A stretch of DNA of 43,189 nucleotides from DATBGS01 sp036557885 (GTDB lineage: Bacteria > Chloroflexota > Ktedonobacteria > Ktedonobacterales > DATBGS01): positions 1 to 43,189 of the forward strand of contig DATBGS010000138.1 of NCBI GenBank assembly GCA_036557885.1, written 5' to 3'. Within the stretch, counting starts at the first letter, position 1, and each line of letters starts with the position of its first letter. The notes under the pieces were generated by a model, which worked only from the letters and a program-made list of their open reading frames with translations, was not told the origin of the DNA and searched no databases. This document shows, piece after piece, positions 7,270 to 16,159 of the stretch. Position numbers and translations under genes: made by a program.

Positions 7270-8556
7270 ATGCAGCAGTTTTCACACGGCAACCAGGATA
7301 CGAGTTCTCCGCGTGCTCGCAAGTGGTTATCTGCTTCTCGTGCCCCTCTGCTTATGGTGTTGATCGCATTGCTCCTGGCGGCGCTCTCGTTCCGCCTGGG
7401 AGGCACAACTGCGGCCCAGGCGGCCACTTTCAACCTCCTCTGGAGTGATGAATTCAGTGGGGCCGCCGGTACGGGCGTCAACACCTCCAACTGGATTTAT
7501 GACACAGGGACCGGATTTGGCACAGGCGAAATTGAAACTATGACCACCAGCACAGCAAATGTGTCCCAGGACGGTGCAGGTCACCTGAAGATCACCGCCA
7601 TTCGCGGCAGCAATGGAAGCTGGACTTCTGGTCGCATCGAGACTCAGCGGTCGGACTTTGGCGTCCCTGCTGGCGGTCAATTGGAAATTACCGCTTCCCT
7701 TCAGCAGCCCAATGTCTCCGGCAATGCCGCCCTGGGCTACTGGCCTGCCTTCTGGACGCTTGGCACACCCTATCGCACTGACCATGCCTGGCCGAAAGAT
7801 GGAGAAATAGACATCATGGAGGATGTCAACGGACTGAGTTCCGTCTATGGGACGCTCCATTGTGGAGTTTCTCCCGGCGGCCCTTGTAACGAAACCAGCG
7901 GTATCGGCAGTGGCAAGCGTGCCTGTTCGGGCTGCCAGACGGGCTTCCATACGTACACTGTGATTGTAGATCGCAGCGTCTCGCCCGAACAAATCCGGTG
8001 GTATCTGGATGGCAGCAACTACTTTACCGTCAGCGCCAATCAGGTTGATGCCACCACCTGGACCAACGCCGTTGATCACGCGTTCTTTGTCATCTTTGAC
8101 CTGGCAATGGGTGGTGGGTTCCCCAATGGGGTTTCTGGGCAGACCACGCCAACGTCTGCAACACAATCCGGGGCATCTATGCTGGTTGACTACGTTCGTG
8201 TCTACACCGCAACTGGCTCGGCGCCCAGTCCTACGCCCACAACCACCAGGCCGACCCCGACACCCACGTCTTCGGGCTGTTCCGGCACCTTCACTCAGGG
8301 AGTGAATAGCGTCAACTCCAGCAGCGCGCAGTTCTGGTTTAAACCCTGTGGGTGGACGGCAGGCTACGTGATTGTGCATTACGTGGTTCCAGGGCATGTC
8401 CAACAAAATGTCCAGATGACCTTTAACAGCAGCACCGCTCGCTGGGAATACACGGCAGGCACGATGAGTCCCGGCCAGACGATTACCTACTCCTTCACCT
8501 ACCAAAGAAGTGGGCTTCAGTACGACACCAGTACCTTTACCTGGACCCATCCGTAA
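7270..8556 (+). CDS. secreted GH16 beta-1,3-glucanase (laminarinase) with C-terminal CBM56-like domain
   Basis: The product is 428 aa from ATG 7270, behind AAAGGAAG; a frame open from 7162 would add 36 residues ahead of the signal peptide and is rejected. The signal peptide runs to about residue 51 (hydrophobic LLMVLIALLLAAL, cleavage near AAQA-A). The GH16 catalytic domain (about 55-315) has WSDEFSG, WPAFWTLG and the catalytic motif E179-I-D181-I-M-E184, nucleophile and acid/base of this retaining family. A Thr/Pro linker (PTPTTTRPTPTPTSS) leads to a domain of about 95 residues containing VNSVNSSSAQFWFKP and SGLQYDTSTFTWTHP, which I recognise as CBM56, a beta-1,3-glucan binder. It would hydrolyse laminarin or fungal beta-1,3-glucan outside the cell. 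Expression is likely controlled by the LacI-family neighbour. Confidence 0.9.
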   Translation: MQQFSHGNQDTSSPRARKWLSASRAPLLMVLIALLLAALSFRLGGTTAAQAATFNLLWSDEFSGAAGTGVNTSNWIYDTGTGFGTGEIETMTTSTANVSQDGAGHLKITAIRGSNGSWTSGRIETQRSDFGVPAGGQLEITASLQQPNVSGNAALGYWPAFWTLGTPYRTDHAWPKDGEIDIMEDVNGLSSVYGTLHCGVSPGGPCNETSGIGSGKRACSGCQTGFHTYTVIVDRSVSPEQIRWYLDGSNYFTVSANQVDATTWTNAVDHAFFVIFDLAMGGGFPNGVSGQTTPTSATQSGASMLVDYVRVYTATGSAPSPTPTTTRPTPTPTSSGCSGTFTQGVNSVNSSSAQFWFKPCGWTAGYVIVHYVVPGHVQQNVQMTFNSSTARWEYTAGTMSPGQTITYSFTYQRSGLQYDTSTFTWTHP

Positions 8557-8566
8557 GCGTTTGTCA

Positions 8567-8595
8567 CTCGGCTGCCCTCCATGAGGGCAGCCGAG
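8567..8595 (+). terminator. strong hairpin after GH16 gene
   Basis: A perfect 13-bp stem (CTCGGCTGCCCTC 8567-8579, GAGGGCAGCCGAG 8583-8595) with a 3-nt loop begins 11 bp after the stop codon. A run of U is lacking, so it may be a weak or bidirectional terminator, or it may protect the mRNA 3' end. Confidence 0.65.
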
Positions 8596-8625
8596 CAATT
8601 AGAGTTAGGAACGCGCTAGCCCTGT

Positions 8626-8649
8626 GCCTGTCTCATAACTGGGACAGGC
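8626..8649 (+). terminator. second hairpin after GH16 gene
   Basis: GCCTGTC (8626-8632) and GACAGGC (8643-8649) form a 7-bp stem with a 10-nt loop, followed by ATTGTTCC. It may work in tandem with the hairpin at 8567-8595 to separate the GH16 unit from the next gene. Confidence 0.4.
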
Positions 8650-8809
8650 ATTGTTCCTCCCGACATGGTGAGTCTACGTTCCAAGATGAAACCGACCCTC
8701 CCTGATTGACCTGATGCTGCTGGCGATCTCTGTGCTATGCTCTACTTGACTGGTAAGCTATGCTCAGATACAAAGCCAGGCCAGCAGGTAAAGCACCAGG
8801 AGGACATCT

Positions 8810-10201
8810 ATGGGACAGCTTGAAACCGCCGCCAACAACGAGACGCTCTTTGCGCAGTTGGGCGAACTGATCAGACAAGAAATGGAACGGCTCCACGTGC
8901 CGGGTGTGGCAGTTGGCGTGTATACCGCAGGGCAGGAGTCACTGGCAGGTTTTGGGGTGACCAGTGTGGACCATCCACTGCTGGTTGATGCCGACACGCT
9001 CTTTCAAATCGGGTCCACCACCAAAACAATCACGGCCACCGCCGTAATGCGGCTGGTCGAAGCGGGGAAGTTGGACCTGGAAGCGCCGCTGCGCACCTAT
9101 CTGCCACACCTACGCCTGAGTAGTGAAGAGACGGCGGCCCACGTTACGCTGCGCCATCTCTTCACCCACACAGGTGGCTGGGAGGGCGATTATTTTGCTG
9201 ACACCGGACGCGGTGCCGATGCGCTCGCGCTCGTGGTGGACACCCTCGCCGAATTGCCCCAGATCACGCCACTTGGGGCGCTCTGGTCCTACAACAACGC
9301 CGGGTACTATCTGGCGGGGCGCGTGCTGGAAGTGGTCACTGGTCAGGAATATGAGGCGGCTGTCAAATCCCTGGTGCTCGAACCACTGGGGATGACTCGC
9401 TCCGTTTTCTTTGCGGAGGAGGCCATCACCGAGCGGGTGGCTATCGGGCACCAGAGCCTGGGCAAAGAGCAACCCACCATTGCTCGCCCCTGGGCGCTGT
9501 CCCGCGCGGCACACGCGGCGGGGGGACTCTCATCGAGTGCGCGTGATCAACTGCGCTATCTGCGCTTTCACCTGGGGGAGGGAACCGCCGCTGATGGTAC
9601 TCGTCTCCTCTCACACGCCTCGCTCCAGCGAATGCGTTCGCCTCTGGTGTCGGCTGGCAACGGCATCGAGGCGATGGGGGTTTCCTGGATGCTGCGGCAT
9701 CTGGGCGAGACACTGCTCGTTTCGCATGGCGGGGCGACTCATGGGCAGCTTTCGGCATTTCTCTTTGTTCCTGAGCGCCAGTGGGGAATGACTGTGCTGA
9801 CGAATGCCGACCGGGGTGGGGAGCTGCATCAGATCGTCACGAAATGGGCACTCAAACACTACCTCCAGTTGGAAGAACCGGAAGAGCTGTTGCTCGATCT
9901 GCCTGAGGAGCAACTAGCAGCTTTTGCTGGTCGCTATAGCAGCTCAGTCGAGGTGTTGGAAGTCTCGGTTCAGGATGGGCGCTTGCTGCTACGAGCCATA
10001 GATAAGGGTGGCTTTCCACACAAGGACTCCCCGCCGCACTCCCCGCCCATCGAGGTGGCCCTGGGGGCCACAGGCCCAGGCCGGGTTCGCGTGCTAGATG
10101 AGCCACTCAAGGGAGCAAAGGGCGAATTCTTACGTGAAGGCGGAGGAAAGATTGGCTGGTTTCGGCTCGGCGTGCGAGCCTATCCACGCCAGGAAGATTA
10201 G
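8810..10201 (+). CDS. serine hydrolase, class C beta-lactamase/penicillin-binding-protein-like
   Basis: The product is 463 aa starting at ATG 8810 with GGAGG six bases upstream. All three catalytic motifs of the family are present: S69-T-T-K72 (nucleophile and general base), Y161-N-N163 (the YxN motif) and H306-G-G308 (replacing KTG, as in many esterase-like members). No signal peptide or lipobox is seen, so the enzyme is probably cytosolic; this argues for an esterase, peptidase or amidase rather than a resistance enzyme. Residues after about 360 form an extra beta-rich domain (LAAFAGRYSSSVEVLEVSVQDGRLLLRAI) common in the family. The gene is likely monocistronic; hairpins lie on both sides. 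Confidence 0.85.
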   Translation: MGQLETAANNETLFAQLGELIRQEMERLHVPGVAVGVYTAGQESLAGFGVTSVDHPLLVDADTLFQIGSTTKTITATAVMRLVEAGKLDLEAPLRTYLPHLRLSSEETAAHVTLRHLFTHTGGWEGDYFADTGRGADALALVVDTLAELPQITPLGALWSYNNAGYYLAGRVLEVVTGQEYEAAVKSLVLEPLGMTRSVFFAEEAITERVAIGHQSLGKEQPTIARPWALSRAAHAAGGLSSSARDQLRYLRFHLGEGTAADGTRLLSHASLQRMRSPLVSAGNGIEAMGVSWMLRHLGETLLVSHGGATHGQLSAFLFVPERQWGMTVLTNADRGGELHQIVTKWALKHYLQLEEPEELLLDLPEEQLAAFAGRYSSSVEVLEVSVQDGRLLLRAIDKGGFPHKDSPPHSPPIEVALGATGPGRVRVLDEPLKGAKGEFLREGGGKIGWFRLGVRAYPRQED

Positions 10202-10218
10202 CGAGCGTTTTCTGAAGA

Positions 10219-10246
10219 CCCAGCAGTAACCACCTGCTCTGCTGGG
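10219..10246 (+). terminator. hairpin after the serine hydrolase gene
   Basis: CCCAGCAG (10219-10226) and CTGCTGGG (10239-10246) form a perfect 8-bp stem with a 12-nt loop, 18 bp after the stop codon. There is no U run, so termination strength is uncertain. Confidence 0.4.
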
Positions 10247-10393
10247 GGAAGGGCAGCCAATGTCTCATTGGCAGCACTGGGGAGAAACAGAAGAATACTG
10301 GCATGGTCTATGCCGCGAATGAAGAAGAAGGTCGTCTCACTCCCAAAGAAGCAGCGTTTTGAACGCTCAACTAGAGAGAGCAGGTGGATAACC

Positions 10394-11278
10394 ATGATGG
10401 GCGATACGGAGATCGAAGGGAGCAGGTTCAATCAGCCAATTCCCGAAAAGGCCAGCGTTTTCGATGTAAATGGAGAGAAAGTAGGCAGCGTCAGCGGGTT
10501 TAATGCCCAGGGTGAATACCTGACCGTTCAGAAAGGCTGGCTCCTCACCCACGATATTTACGTGCCTTCTACTGCCATCGGAAGAGTAGTTGCCGCCCAG
10601 GTTCATCTGAATCTCTCTAAGGATGATTTGAAAGATCAGCGCTGGGCCACCCCACCTTCAGGCAGGCAGGAGTCACGTGCGGCTGACATGCGTTTTACCG
10701 GAGCGTCTCCTGCCCCTGAGCAGGGCAGCATGGAGCCTCTAAGCGGCCAGATGGAACTTGAGCAGGGCCGCGTGGAGCCTGTAAGCGGTCAGACAGAGCT
10801 TGAGCAGGGCAGGCTGGAAGACACACGCGCAACTTCTGGCAAAGAAGAGGATATACGCCTCCCGATTCGCGAGGAAGAATTCGTTGCAGGAAAGCAGGCG
10901 GCGGAAACGAAACACATACGCCTGCACAAGCATGTGGTAGAGGAGCGAGCAACGGGGTCTGTGCCAGTTACCCGTGAAGAAGTGACCATTGAGCGCGTTC
11001 TTGCTCAGGAAGGAAGCCTTACTTCTGACGATAACGCCTTTAGAGAGCAAGACATTGATATACCCGTCAAAAGAGAGGAAGTAGTGGGCGGCAAGCGGGT
11101 TGTAGCCCGCGAGGAAATCCGCATCCACAAGGAGCTTGTCACGGAGGTGGAGGAAGCGAGCGGAATGGTGCGCAAGGAGCGGTGGAGTGTCGAAGGCGCT
11201 GAGGGCCAGGACCAGGAGATACTCCCCCGCGATACTGGTGAGCAGAGCGCGTGGGGCAGTCCCCAGGCTGTACTCTAA
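10394..11278 (+). CDS. PRC-barrel-like/DUF2382 (YsnF/AvaK-type) stress protein
   Basis: The product is about 294 aa from ATG 10394, in front of which GCAGGTGG is the best ribosome binding site; a frame open to 10268 has a less typical N-terminus. The N-terminal part (VFDVNGEKVGSVSGFNAQGEYLTVQKGWL) resembles a PRC-barrel/DUF2171-type beta domain. A central hydrophilic linker consists of 14-residue repeats (10718-10816). The C-terminal third is DUF2382 with two related halves: LPIREEEFVAGKQ with HIRLHKHVVEE, and IPVKREEVVGGKR with IRIHKELVTEV. Such proteins are often linked to general stress and desiccation, but their biochemical role is unknown. The protein is highly charged and presumably cytosolic. 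Confidence 0.8.
   Translation: MMGDTEIEGSRFNQPIPEKASVFDVNGEKVGSVSGFNAQGEYLTVQKGWLLTHDIYVPSTAIGRVVAAQVHLNLSKDDLKDQRWATPPSGRQESRAADMRFTGASPAPEQGSMEPLSGQMELEQGRVEPVSGQTELEQGRLEDTRATSGKEEDIRLPIREEEFVAGKQAAETKHIRLHKHVVEERATGSVPVTREEVTIERVLAQEGSLTSDDNAFREQDIDIPVKREEVVGGKRVVAREEIRIHKELVTEVEEASGMVRKERWSVEGAEGQDQEILPRDTGEQSAWGSPQAVL
10718..10816 (+). repeat. 42-bp tandem repeat inside the DUF2382 gene
   Basis: Two full 42-bp units (10718-10759 and 10760-10801) and a partial third encode 14-residue repeats of the form EQGRVEPVSGQTEL. They lengthen the linker between the two folded domains without breaking the frame. Confidence 0.75.
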
Positions 11279-11349
11279 TTCGTGTCACGCGCCTTTTAAC
11301 GGGCGGGTATGCCGCCTGATGAGTCCCGGAAGGGAAAGAATGCGCGTGG

Positions 11350-11396
11350 AAAGTGGCCTACTTTGAGGCGTGCTCTGCCTCAAAGTAGGCCACTTT
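11350..11396. repeat. perfect 20-bp inverted repeat (long hairpin)
   Basis: The arm at 11350-11369 (starting AAAGTGGCCTAC) is exactly complementary to 11377-11396, with a 7-nt loop GTGCTCT. It lies about 70 bp after the DUF2382 stop codon. No U run follows on either strand. It may be a factor-assisted terminator, a small-RNA hairpin or a short palindromic mobile repeat; the sequence does not decide. Confidence 0.8.
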
Positions 11397-11822
11397 GGAC
11401 CCAGCGCAGATAACCTGTATTATCGTCAACACAATGACGAAGCGCCGCGCCGGAAACCTCCTGCGAGTGTGGCAACAAGCATCTTGACCGGTCTATGCTG
11501 GTGCCAACGGTCGAGCATGCCAACGTAGCCCTCTTTTCTCCTTCAGATGGTGAATAGCCGGATATTTTGTGGGCTTTATCAGCAGAACTACCCGATAGTT
11601 CAGTCTTGCGAGTACGCGGAGAGGCGAGGCTGGTAGGAGGTCATATCGTATAGTCCAAAAAGGATGCAGCACTGCCACCATTGCGACAAGCGCGGTATCT
11701 TGACAAATCTGCTATTCTCATGAAGGTCTATGATCTCCTGCTCGAAAGTAGATGAGTACATCCTCAAGGAGTCTTTGCTAGTCAGAGGTCAAGCGGATTC
11801 GCATGTGAGAAAGGCAGCAGGG
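11397..11822. other. intergenic region ahead of the LuxR-type ATPase gene
   Basis: About 425 bp with no convincing gene. TTGACA at 11700-11705 could be a -35 box for the next gene, but no well-spaced -10 box is clear (TATGAT at 11729-11734 is 23 bp away). The next reading frame is open from 11730. Confidence 0.35.
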
Positions 11823-14507
11823 ATGCAGGATAATCTTCTTACTTTTCCACAGCCATCCAGAAGACTGGGTTCACCTGTTCCCAGGTTTTTGCTTCCCAGT
11901 CCCCTCACACCTCTTATTGATCGCAAACAGGAAGTGACCGCCATATGCAACAGGCTTGGCAGCCCAGAGGTGCGTCTGCTTACCTTGACCGGGACTGGTG
12001 GCGTTGGCAAAACACGCCTGGCGCTCGCTGTAGCACAGGCTTTGCAGCACGCATTTGCCGATGGCGTTTCTTTTGTACCCCTGGCGGCTATCCATGATGC
12101 GAACGAGGTGATCCCTGCGATTGCCCAGGCTCTGGGCTTGCAACCGGGCAGCCGCCCAATATTCGAGGTGGTGCAAGGAGCACTGCGATATAGTCAGTTC
12201 TTGCTGGTGCTGGACAATTTCGAGCAGGTGGTGCAGGCCGCGCCTGCTCTTACCAGTCTCCTGACTTCTTGTGAGGGCGTGCGCATGCTGGTGACGAGCC
12301 GCGAATCGCTGCATGTGGATGGGGAGCATGAGTATCCTATACTCCCCTTGCCGGTCCCTGAAAATACGCGCGGGGATGTGGGAAAGCTTGCTGAGAACCC
12401 GGCAGTTGCCCTCTTTTTGCAGCGCGTCCTGGCTATCCAGCCCGATTTCCAGTTCGCTGTATCCAATGCGTCTACCATTGCCGATATTTGTGTGCATCTG
12501 GAAGGTCTTCCGCTGGCACTGGAGCTTGCAGCAGCGCGCAGTAAGCTCTTTCCACCAGCGGCGTTGCTTACCCGCATCTCCCAGCGCTTGCCATTTTTGA
12601 CGAGTGGCGCCCGTTCTGCTCTCCCACGTCAGCAGACTTTACGCAACACTATTGCCTGGAGCTACGATTTGCTCTCAGGAGAGGAGCAAACACTGTTCCG
12701 GCGGCTGTGCATCTTTATAGGCGGATGGACGCTTCCGGCAGTTGCCGCTATTTATCACGCGCTTGATGGGGATTCTGCGCGTGTTGAGGATGGTATAGCG
12801 GCACTGATGGACAAAAGCCTGATCCTCAAAAGTACAGAGGAAAACGGGGAAGTGCGTTTCCAGATGCTGGAGACGATCCGCGAGTTTGGGCTGGAATGCC
12901 TACAAGAGTCTGATGAGTGGGAACGGGTCAGGCTGGCCCACGCTGACTATTATCTGAACTGGACTGAAACGAGCAGGAAGGCGTTATACGGGAGCAGGCA
13001 ATGGATTGTGCTCCAACAGTATATACAGGAACAAGGCAATTGGCGGGCGGTAATGCGCTATGTCATCGAGCGACGCGACACCGAGGCGGCGCTGCGGCTG
13101 GCAGGTGGGCTGAGCATCTTCTGGCTGATCTGGGGCTATAGCTACGACCAACTCTACCTTATTGAGGGCAGAGACTTTCTGGAATACGTGTTGAGGGAGA
13201 GCGAGGGTATGGAGACATCCGCCCGCGCATGGGCGCTCTCGGTCTTTGGAGGTGCCCTGGCCCTTTTGCGCGATCTGGAACGAAGTTTTGTGGCATGCCA
13301 TGCGGGGCTGGCGCTGGCCCGGAAGCTGGGGGATACCCAATACATCATTACTGGCCTCTGGATGCTTTTACTCCCACTGATCACACGGGACGATTTTAAA
13401 GCTGCATTCGTGGCAGTGGAGGAAGCAGTTGCTCTTGCCAAAGCACCTGGCTTCAGAGCAGCAGACTGGAGTAAATCCTGGCTGCTTGGCTATTCCCTTC
13501 ATCGGGCAGGCTATGTGGCGCTTTGGCAAGGCCAGTATGCAAGAGCCAGAGAGATGCTTGCGGAATCAATAACCCTCTCTTTACAGGAAAATGAACAATT
13601 CTTTACGCTCTGGTCCAATTTGCTCCTGGGCGAAGCAGAAGTATTTGAAGGGCAAGCGAATGCAGCCAGAGAACGGTTGGAATCGGTTCTGGGGTGGTAT
13701 ATCAAGTTGCAGCTTCGCACACAGGCAGCCGAAATATTGGGTTTCCTTGGGCTGCTGGCCTTGCGCCAGGGTGATGTAGAGGTGGCGTTCACCAGATTAA
13801 CAGAGAATGTGCAGTTGCGTCTGGATGTGGGAGATGCCCAGGGATTGGCCTGGGCAGAGATCTGGCAGGCGCGCGCGGAGTTTTCGCGCCGGAACCTCGA
13901 CGAGGCGCGTCGCCTGCTCTCCGCAGGGCTGAGCCGAGCGATTCAGGCTCATAGCCGGTTATACACCGCAATGGGCCTGGAGGAGTTAGGAAAGGTGGTT
14001 GCCCTACAGGGTGAGTTGGAGTGGGCCACCCAACTTTTCGGCGCGGCAGAGGCGTTACGCGAGGAGATGGGGGTGCCGGTGCCTCCCGTCGAACGTCCAG
14101 ACTATGATCTGCAAGTGGAGGCGGTGCGTGCGGAACTGGGAGCAGCTAGATTCCACGCTGCCTGGACGCAGGGACGCCTCATGACACCCTGGCAGGTGTT
14201 CAATTCTGGACATGAAGTGGGGCCTGCATCCCCCTTGCCCGCTCAACACCTCTCTGTCTCGTCTTCTTCCTCTCATAGAGCCGATACATGGGGCAGTAAT
14301 CCACCGGATGCAGTTGTACGTCTGACGAGGCGTGAACGGGATGTATTACGTCTGCTTGCCCAGGGCTTAACCAACGCTCAGATTGCAGAAGAACTTGTCA
14401 TTAGCCATCTTACCGTCAATGCCCATATGCGCTCGATCTATCGCAAGCTTCCTGTCAATACGCGTGTCCAGGCAGCCCGATACGCCCTGGACCACCACCT
14501 GCTTTAA
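11823..14507 (+). CDS. LuxR-type STAND ATPase regulator (NB-ARC-like, TPR, HTH)
   Basis: The product is about 894 aa from ATG 11823; the frame is also open from ATG 11730, but relatives start shortly before the conserved PLTPLIDRKQEV segment. A signal-transduction ATPase module follows with Walker A G-T-G-G-V-G-K-T (about residues 57-64), Walker B LLVLDNFE (about 127-134) and LVTSRESL, then a winged-helix segment (RNTIAWSYDLLSGEEQTLFRRL). The central part (about 420-800) is a TPR-like helical array. The last 65 residues form a LuxR-type helix-turn-helix (LTRRERDVLRLLAQGLTNAQ with the recognition segment ISHLTVNAHMRSIYRKL). The protein should oligomerise on nucleotide and ligand binding and activate nearby promoters. 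The inducer is unknown. Proteins of this kind are strongly expanded in Ktedonobacteria. Confidence 0.9.
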   Translation: MQDNLLTFPQPSRRLGSPVPRFLLPSPLTPLIDRKQEVTAICNRLGSPEVRLLTLTGTGGVGKTRLALAVAQALQHAFADGVSFVPLAAIHDANEVIPAIAQALGLQPGSRPIFEVVQGALRYSQFLLVLDNFEQVVQAAPALTSLLTSCEGVRMLVTSRESLHVDGEHEYPILPLPVPENTRGDVGKLAENPAVALFLQRVLAIQPDFQFAVSNASTIADICVHLEGLPLALELAAARSKLFPPAALLTRISQRLPFLTSGARSALPRQQTLRNTIAWSYDLLSGEEQTLFRRLCIFIGGWTLPAVAAIYHALDGDSARVEDGIAALMDKSLILKSTEENGEVRFQMLETIREFGLECLQESDEWERVRLAHADYYLNWTETSRKALYGSRQWIVLQQYIQEQGNWRAVMRYVIERRDTEAALRLAGGLSIFWLIWGYSYDQLYLIEGRDFLEYVLRESEGMETSARAWALSVFGGALALLRDLERSFVACHAGLALARKLGDTQYIITGLWMLLLPLITRDDFKAAFVAVEEAVALAKAPGFRAADWSKSWLLGYSLHRAGYVALWQGQYARAREMLAESITLSLQENEQFFTLWSNLLLGEAEVFEGQANAARERLESVLGWYIKLQLRTQAAEILGFLGLLALRQGDVEVAFTRLTENVQLRLDVGDAQGLAWAEIWQARAEFSRRNLDEARRLLSAGLSRAIQAHSRLYTAMGLEELGKVVALQGELEWATQLFGAAEALREEMGVPVPPVERPDYDLQVEAVRAELGAARFHAAWTQGRLMTPWQVFNSGHEVGPASPLPAQHLSVSSSSSHRADTWGSNPPDAVVRLTRRERDVLRLLAQGLTNAQIAEELVISHLTVNAHMRSIYRKLPVNTRVQAARYALDHHLL

Positions 14508-14944
14508 TTCGTGGAGCATGGGCTTGCATTTCTCTCTCCGTGCTGGCATTCCGCTAACTCGCTGCTTCGAGTGATCATCTCTCTGTAATCTGGTTGTCTC
14601 TTCCCCACAAACGAGAACAGATTTTCTAGTTCGTTTCAGGTAGTCGAACGCGCTTGCCTTCTTCCAAAATGCCTGAAAAAAATAGCCATTTCTAACGACG
14701 ATATTCTGCGCGCAGGAACTATACTCCGTAGGTATCTGCGGTTAGCACCTGAATCGCTTTGGGTTCTCGCCTGGGAGAGAAGCTAGGACGGGATTGAATG
14801 CGCGGTGGTTGCTTGCCAAGGGTCGGCGGTTGCCCGGTGCGAGCAGCGCAAACGGGATTTTTGTGGTACTCACAGCCGAATTTTCCGCTGGTGGACCAGA
14901 CACCACAGAAGTGGCTCTGTGGAGTGCTACAGCGGAGGTAATGT
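14508..14944. other. intergenic region ahead of the TPR protein gene
   Basis: About 437 bp with no supported gene and no clear terminator. The end carries GGAGG (14934-14938), the Shine-Dalgarno element of the TPR gene. Overlapping short frames exist on both strands but none looks like protein. Confidence 0.35.
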
Positions 14945-16159
14945 ATGGATTCTGATCGTCTAGAAACACCCCTGGTCGAGACTCTCCGCGCAACTCGGCA
15001 GGCCCGGCATAAGCCCCAACACCTATCCCGCTTCTCAGGCGGTGTCGCTGAGGTAGGCGAATACTTCATCAAACAGCGTCTGGCCCGAGCTGAACAGTTT
15101 ATTCGACAGCAACACCCGAAAACAGCCCTGGCCCTCTTGCAAGCCACCGGCGCTCCACCAGCGGGCTGGCCTCGTCGTTGGCACTCACGCTGGTTTCTCC
15201 TGGTGGGATGGGCGTTGATTCAACATCAGCAGCCCGCGATGGCAAGTGATGTTCTCCAGCATGGCCTGGAGTTGTTTCACGCGCTCCAGCTTCAGCCAAA
15301 GACGACTGAACTGCCACTGCCAGAGCTGGGCGAGTGGCTGCGCTACTTCCTGGGGGTCAGCTATTGGCAGTGCAATCAGCCGAGCAAGGCACTCGGCTGC
15401 TACCGATGTGGGCTGGCTGCTATCATCGCTGGCACCATTCATGATGCTGAACTTATCATGCTGCTCTACCAGGGATTAGGCCAGACTTACCTGTCCATTG
15501 GGGCTGATGCCGAGGCTCTTGCCTACTTGACGCTTGCCAGGGAACATGGGCAGGATGTGAATAACCCCTACGCTGAGGGGATGACTGAATTAAGCCTGGG
15601 CCTGGCGTATACACAACAGAGAAACCTGTTCCAGGCCAGGCGCGCACTGACCCAGGCGCTACGACTTTTCGAGCGACTAGAAATCCCACTCCTGGTGTTG
15701 AGGGTGATGGTGCGTCTGGGTCAGGTTCTACTTGAGTTGCAGCACGAGGAGGAGGCCGAGTCCATGCTTCGTCAAGCACTTGGGGGCGCCGAACGCTCAG
15801 GCGATCCCCAGACACGTGGAGAGGCGCTAGAGGGACTGGCCCGATTACATCTTGCGCGTGGGAAGTCGGAGCAGGCGATCTACCTGATCAAGAATGGGCT
15901 GGCTATCTCTTCGAAGTCGTGGGGCAAGCAGATTGCTGGACAGCTTTACCTGACATTGGCGCACGCCTATGGGGCGCAGCATGACCTGGGGGCCGCAGAG
16001 GAAGCACTTCTAGCAGCTATCGGACTCCTCCACTCCACCCCTTCTCTCAGGCTCATCGCCCATGCCCATGAGTGCTATGGGCAGTTCCTGGCCGACCAGG
16101 GGCGCTTTCAAGAAGCATATGAACAGCTGGAGGTAACTTTGCGGAAGAACGACCTATGA
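14945..16159 (+). CDS. TPR-repeat regulatory protein, probably truncated before a LuxR HTH
   Basis: The product is 404 aa from ATG 14945, six bases after GGAGG. From about residue 130 it consists of TPR-like helical pairs (for example LRYFLGVSYWQCNQPSKALGC, LAYTQQRNLFQARRALTQAL, GEALEGLARLHLARGKSEQA), which bind peptides or protein partners. The N-terminal 60 residues (LVETLRATRQARHKPQHLSR onwards) recall a helical DNA-binding or dimerisation segment but are not a clear HTH. The frame stays open after the TGA stop to 16313 and encodes part of a LuxR-type HTH, so the gene probably once encoded a TPR-HTH activator. A small hydrophobic peptide gene lies downstream, reminiscent of TPR receptor/peptide pairs; this is an inference. 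Confidence 0.75.
   Translation: MDSDRLETPLVETLRATRQARHKPQHLSRFSGGVAEVGEYFIKQRLARAEQFIRQQHPKTALALLQATGAPPAGWPRRWHSRWFLLVGWALIQHQQPAMASDVLQHGLELFHALQLQPKTTELPLPELGEWLRYFLGVSYWQCNQPSKALGCYRCGLAAIIAGTIHDAELIMLLYQGLGQTYLSIGADAEALAYLTLAREHGQDVNNPYAEGMTELSLGLAYTQQRNLFQARRALTQALRLFERLEIPLLVLRVMVRLGQVLLELQHEEEAESMLRQALGGAERSGDPQTRGEALEGLARLHLARGKSEQAIYLIKNGLAISSKSWGKQIAGQLYLTLAHAYGAQHDLGAAEEALLAAIGLLHSTPSLRLIAHAHECYGQFLADQGRFQEAYEQLEVTLRKNDL

Noticed and set aside
7327..8598. Minus-strand open frame of 423 codons
   Set aside because: It is the complement of the GH16 gene and shows no protein-like segments; the GH16 reading has signal peptide and catalytic motif.
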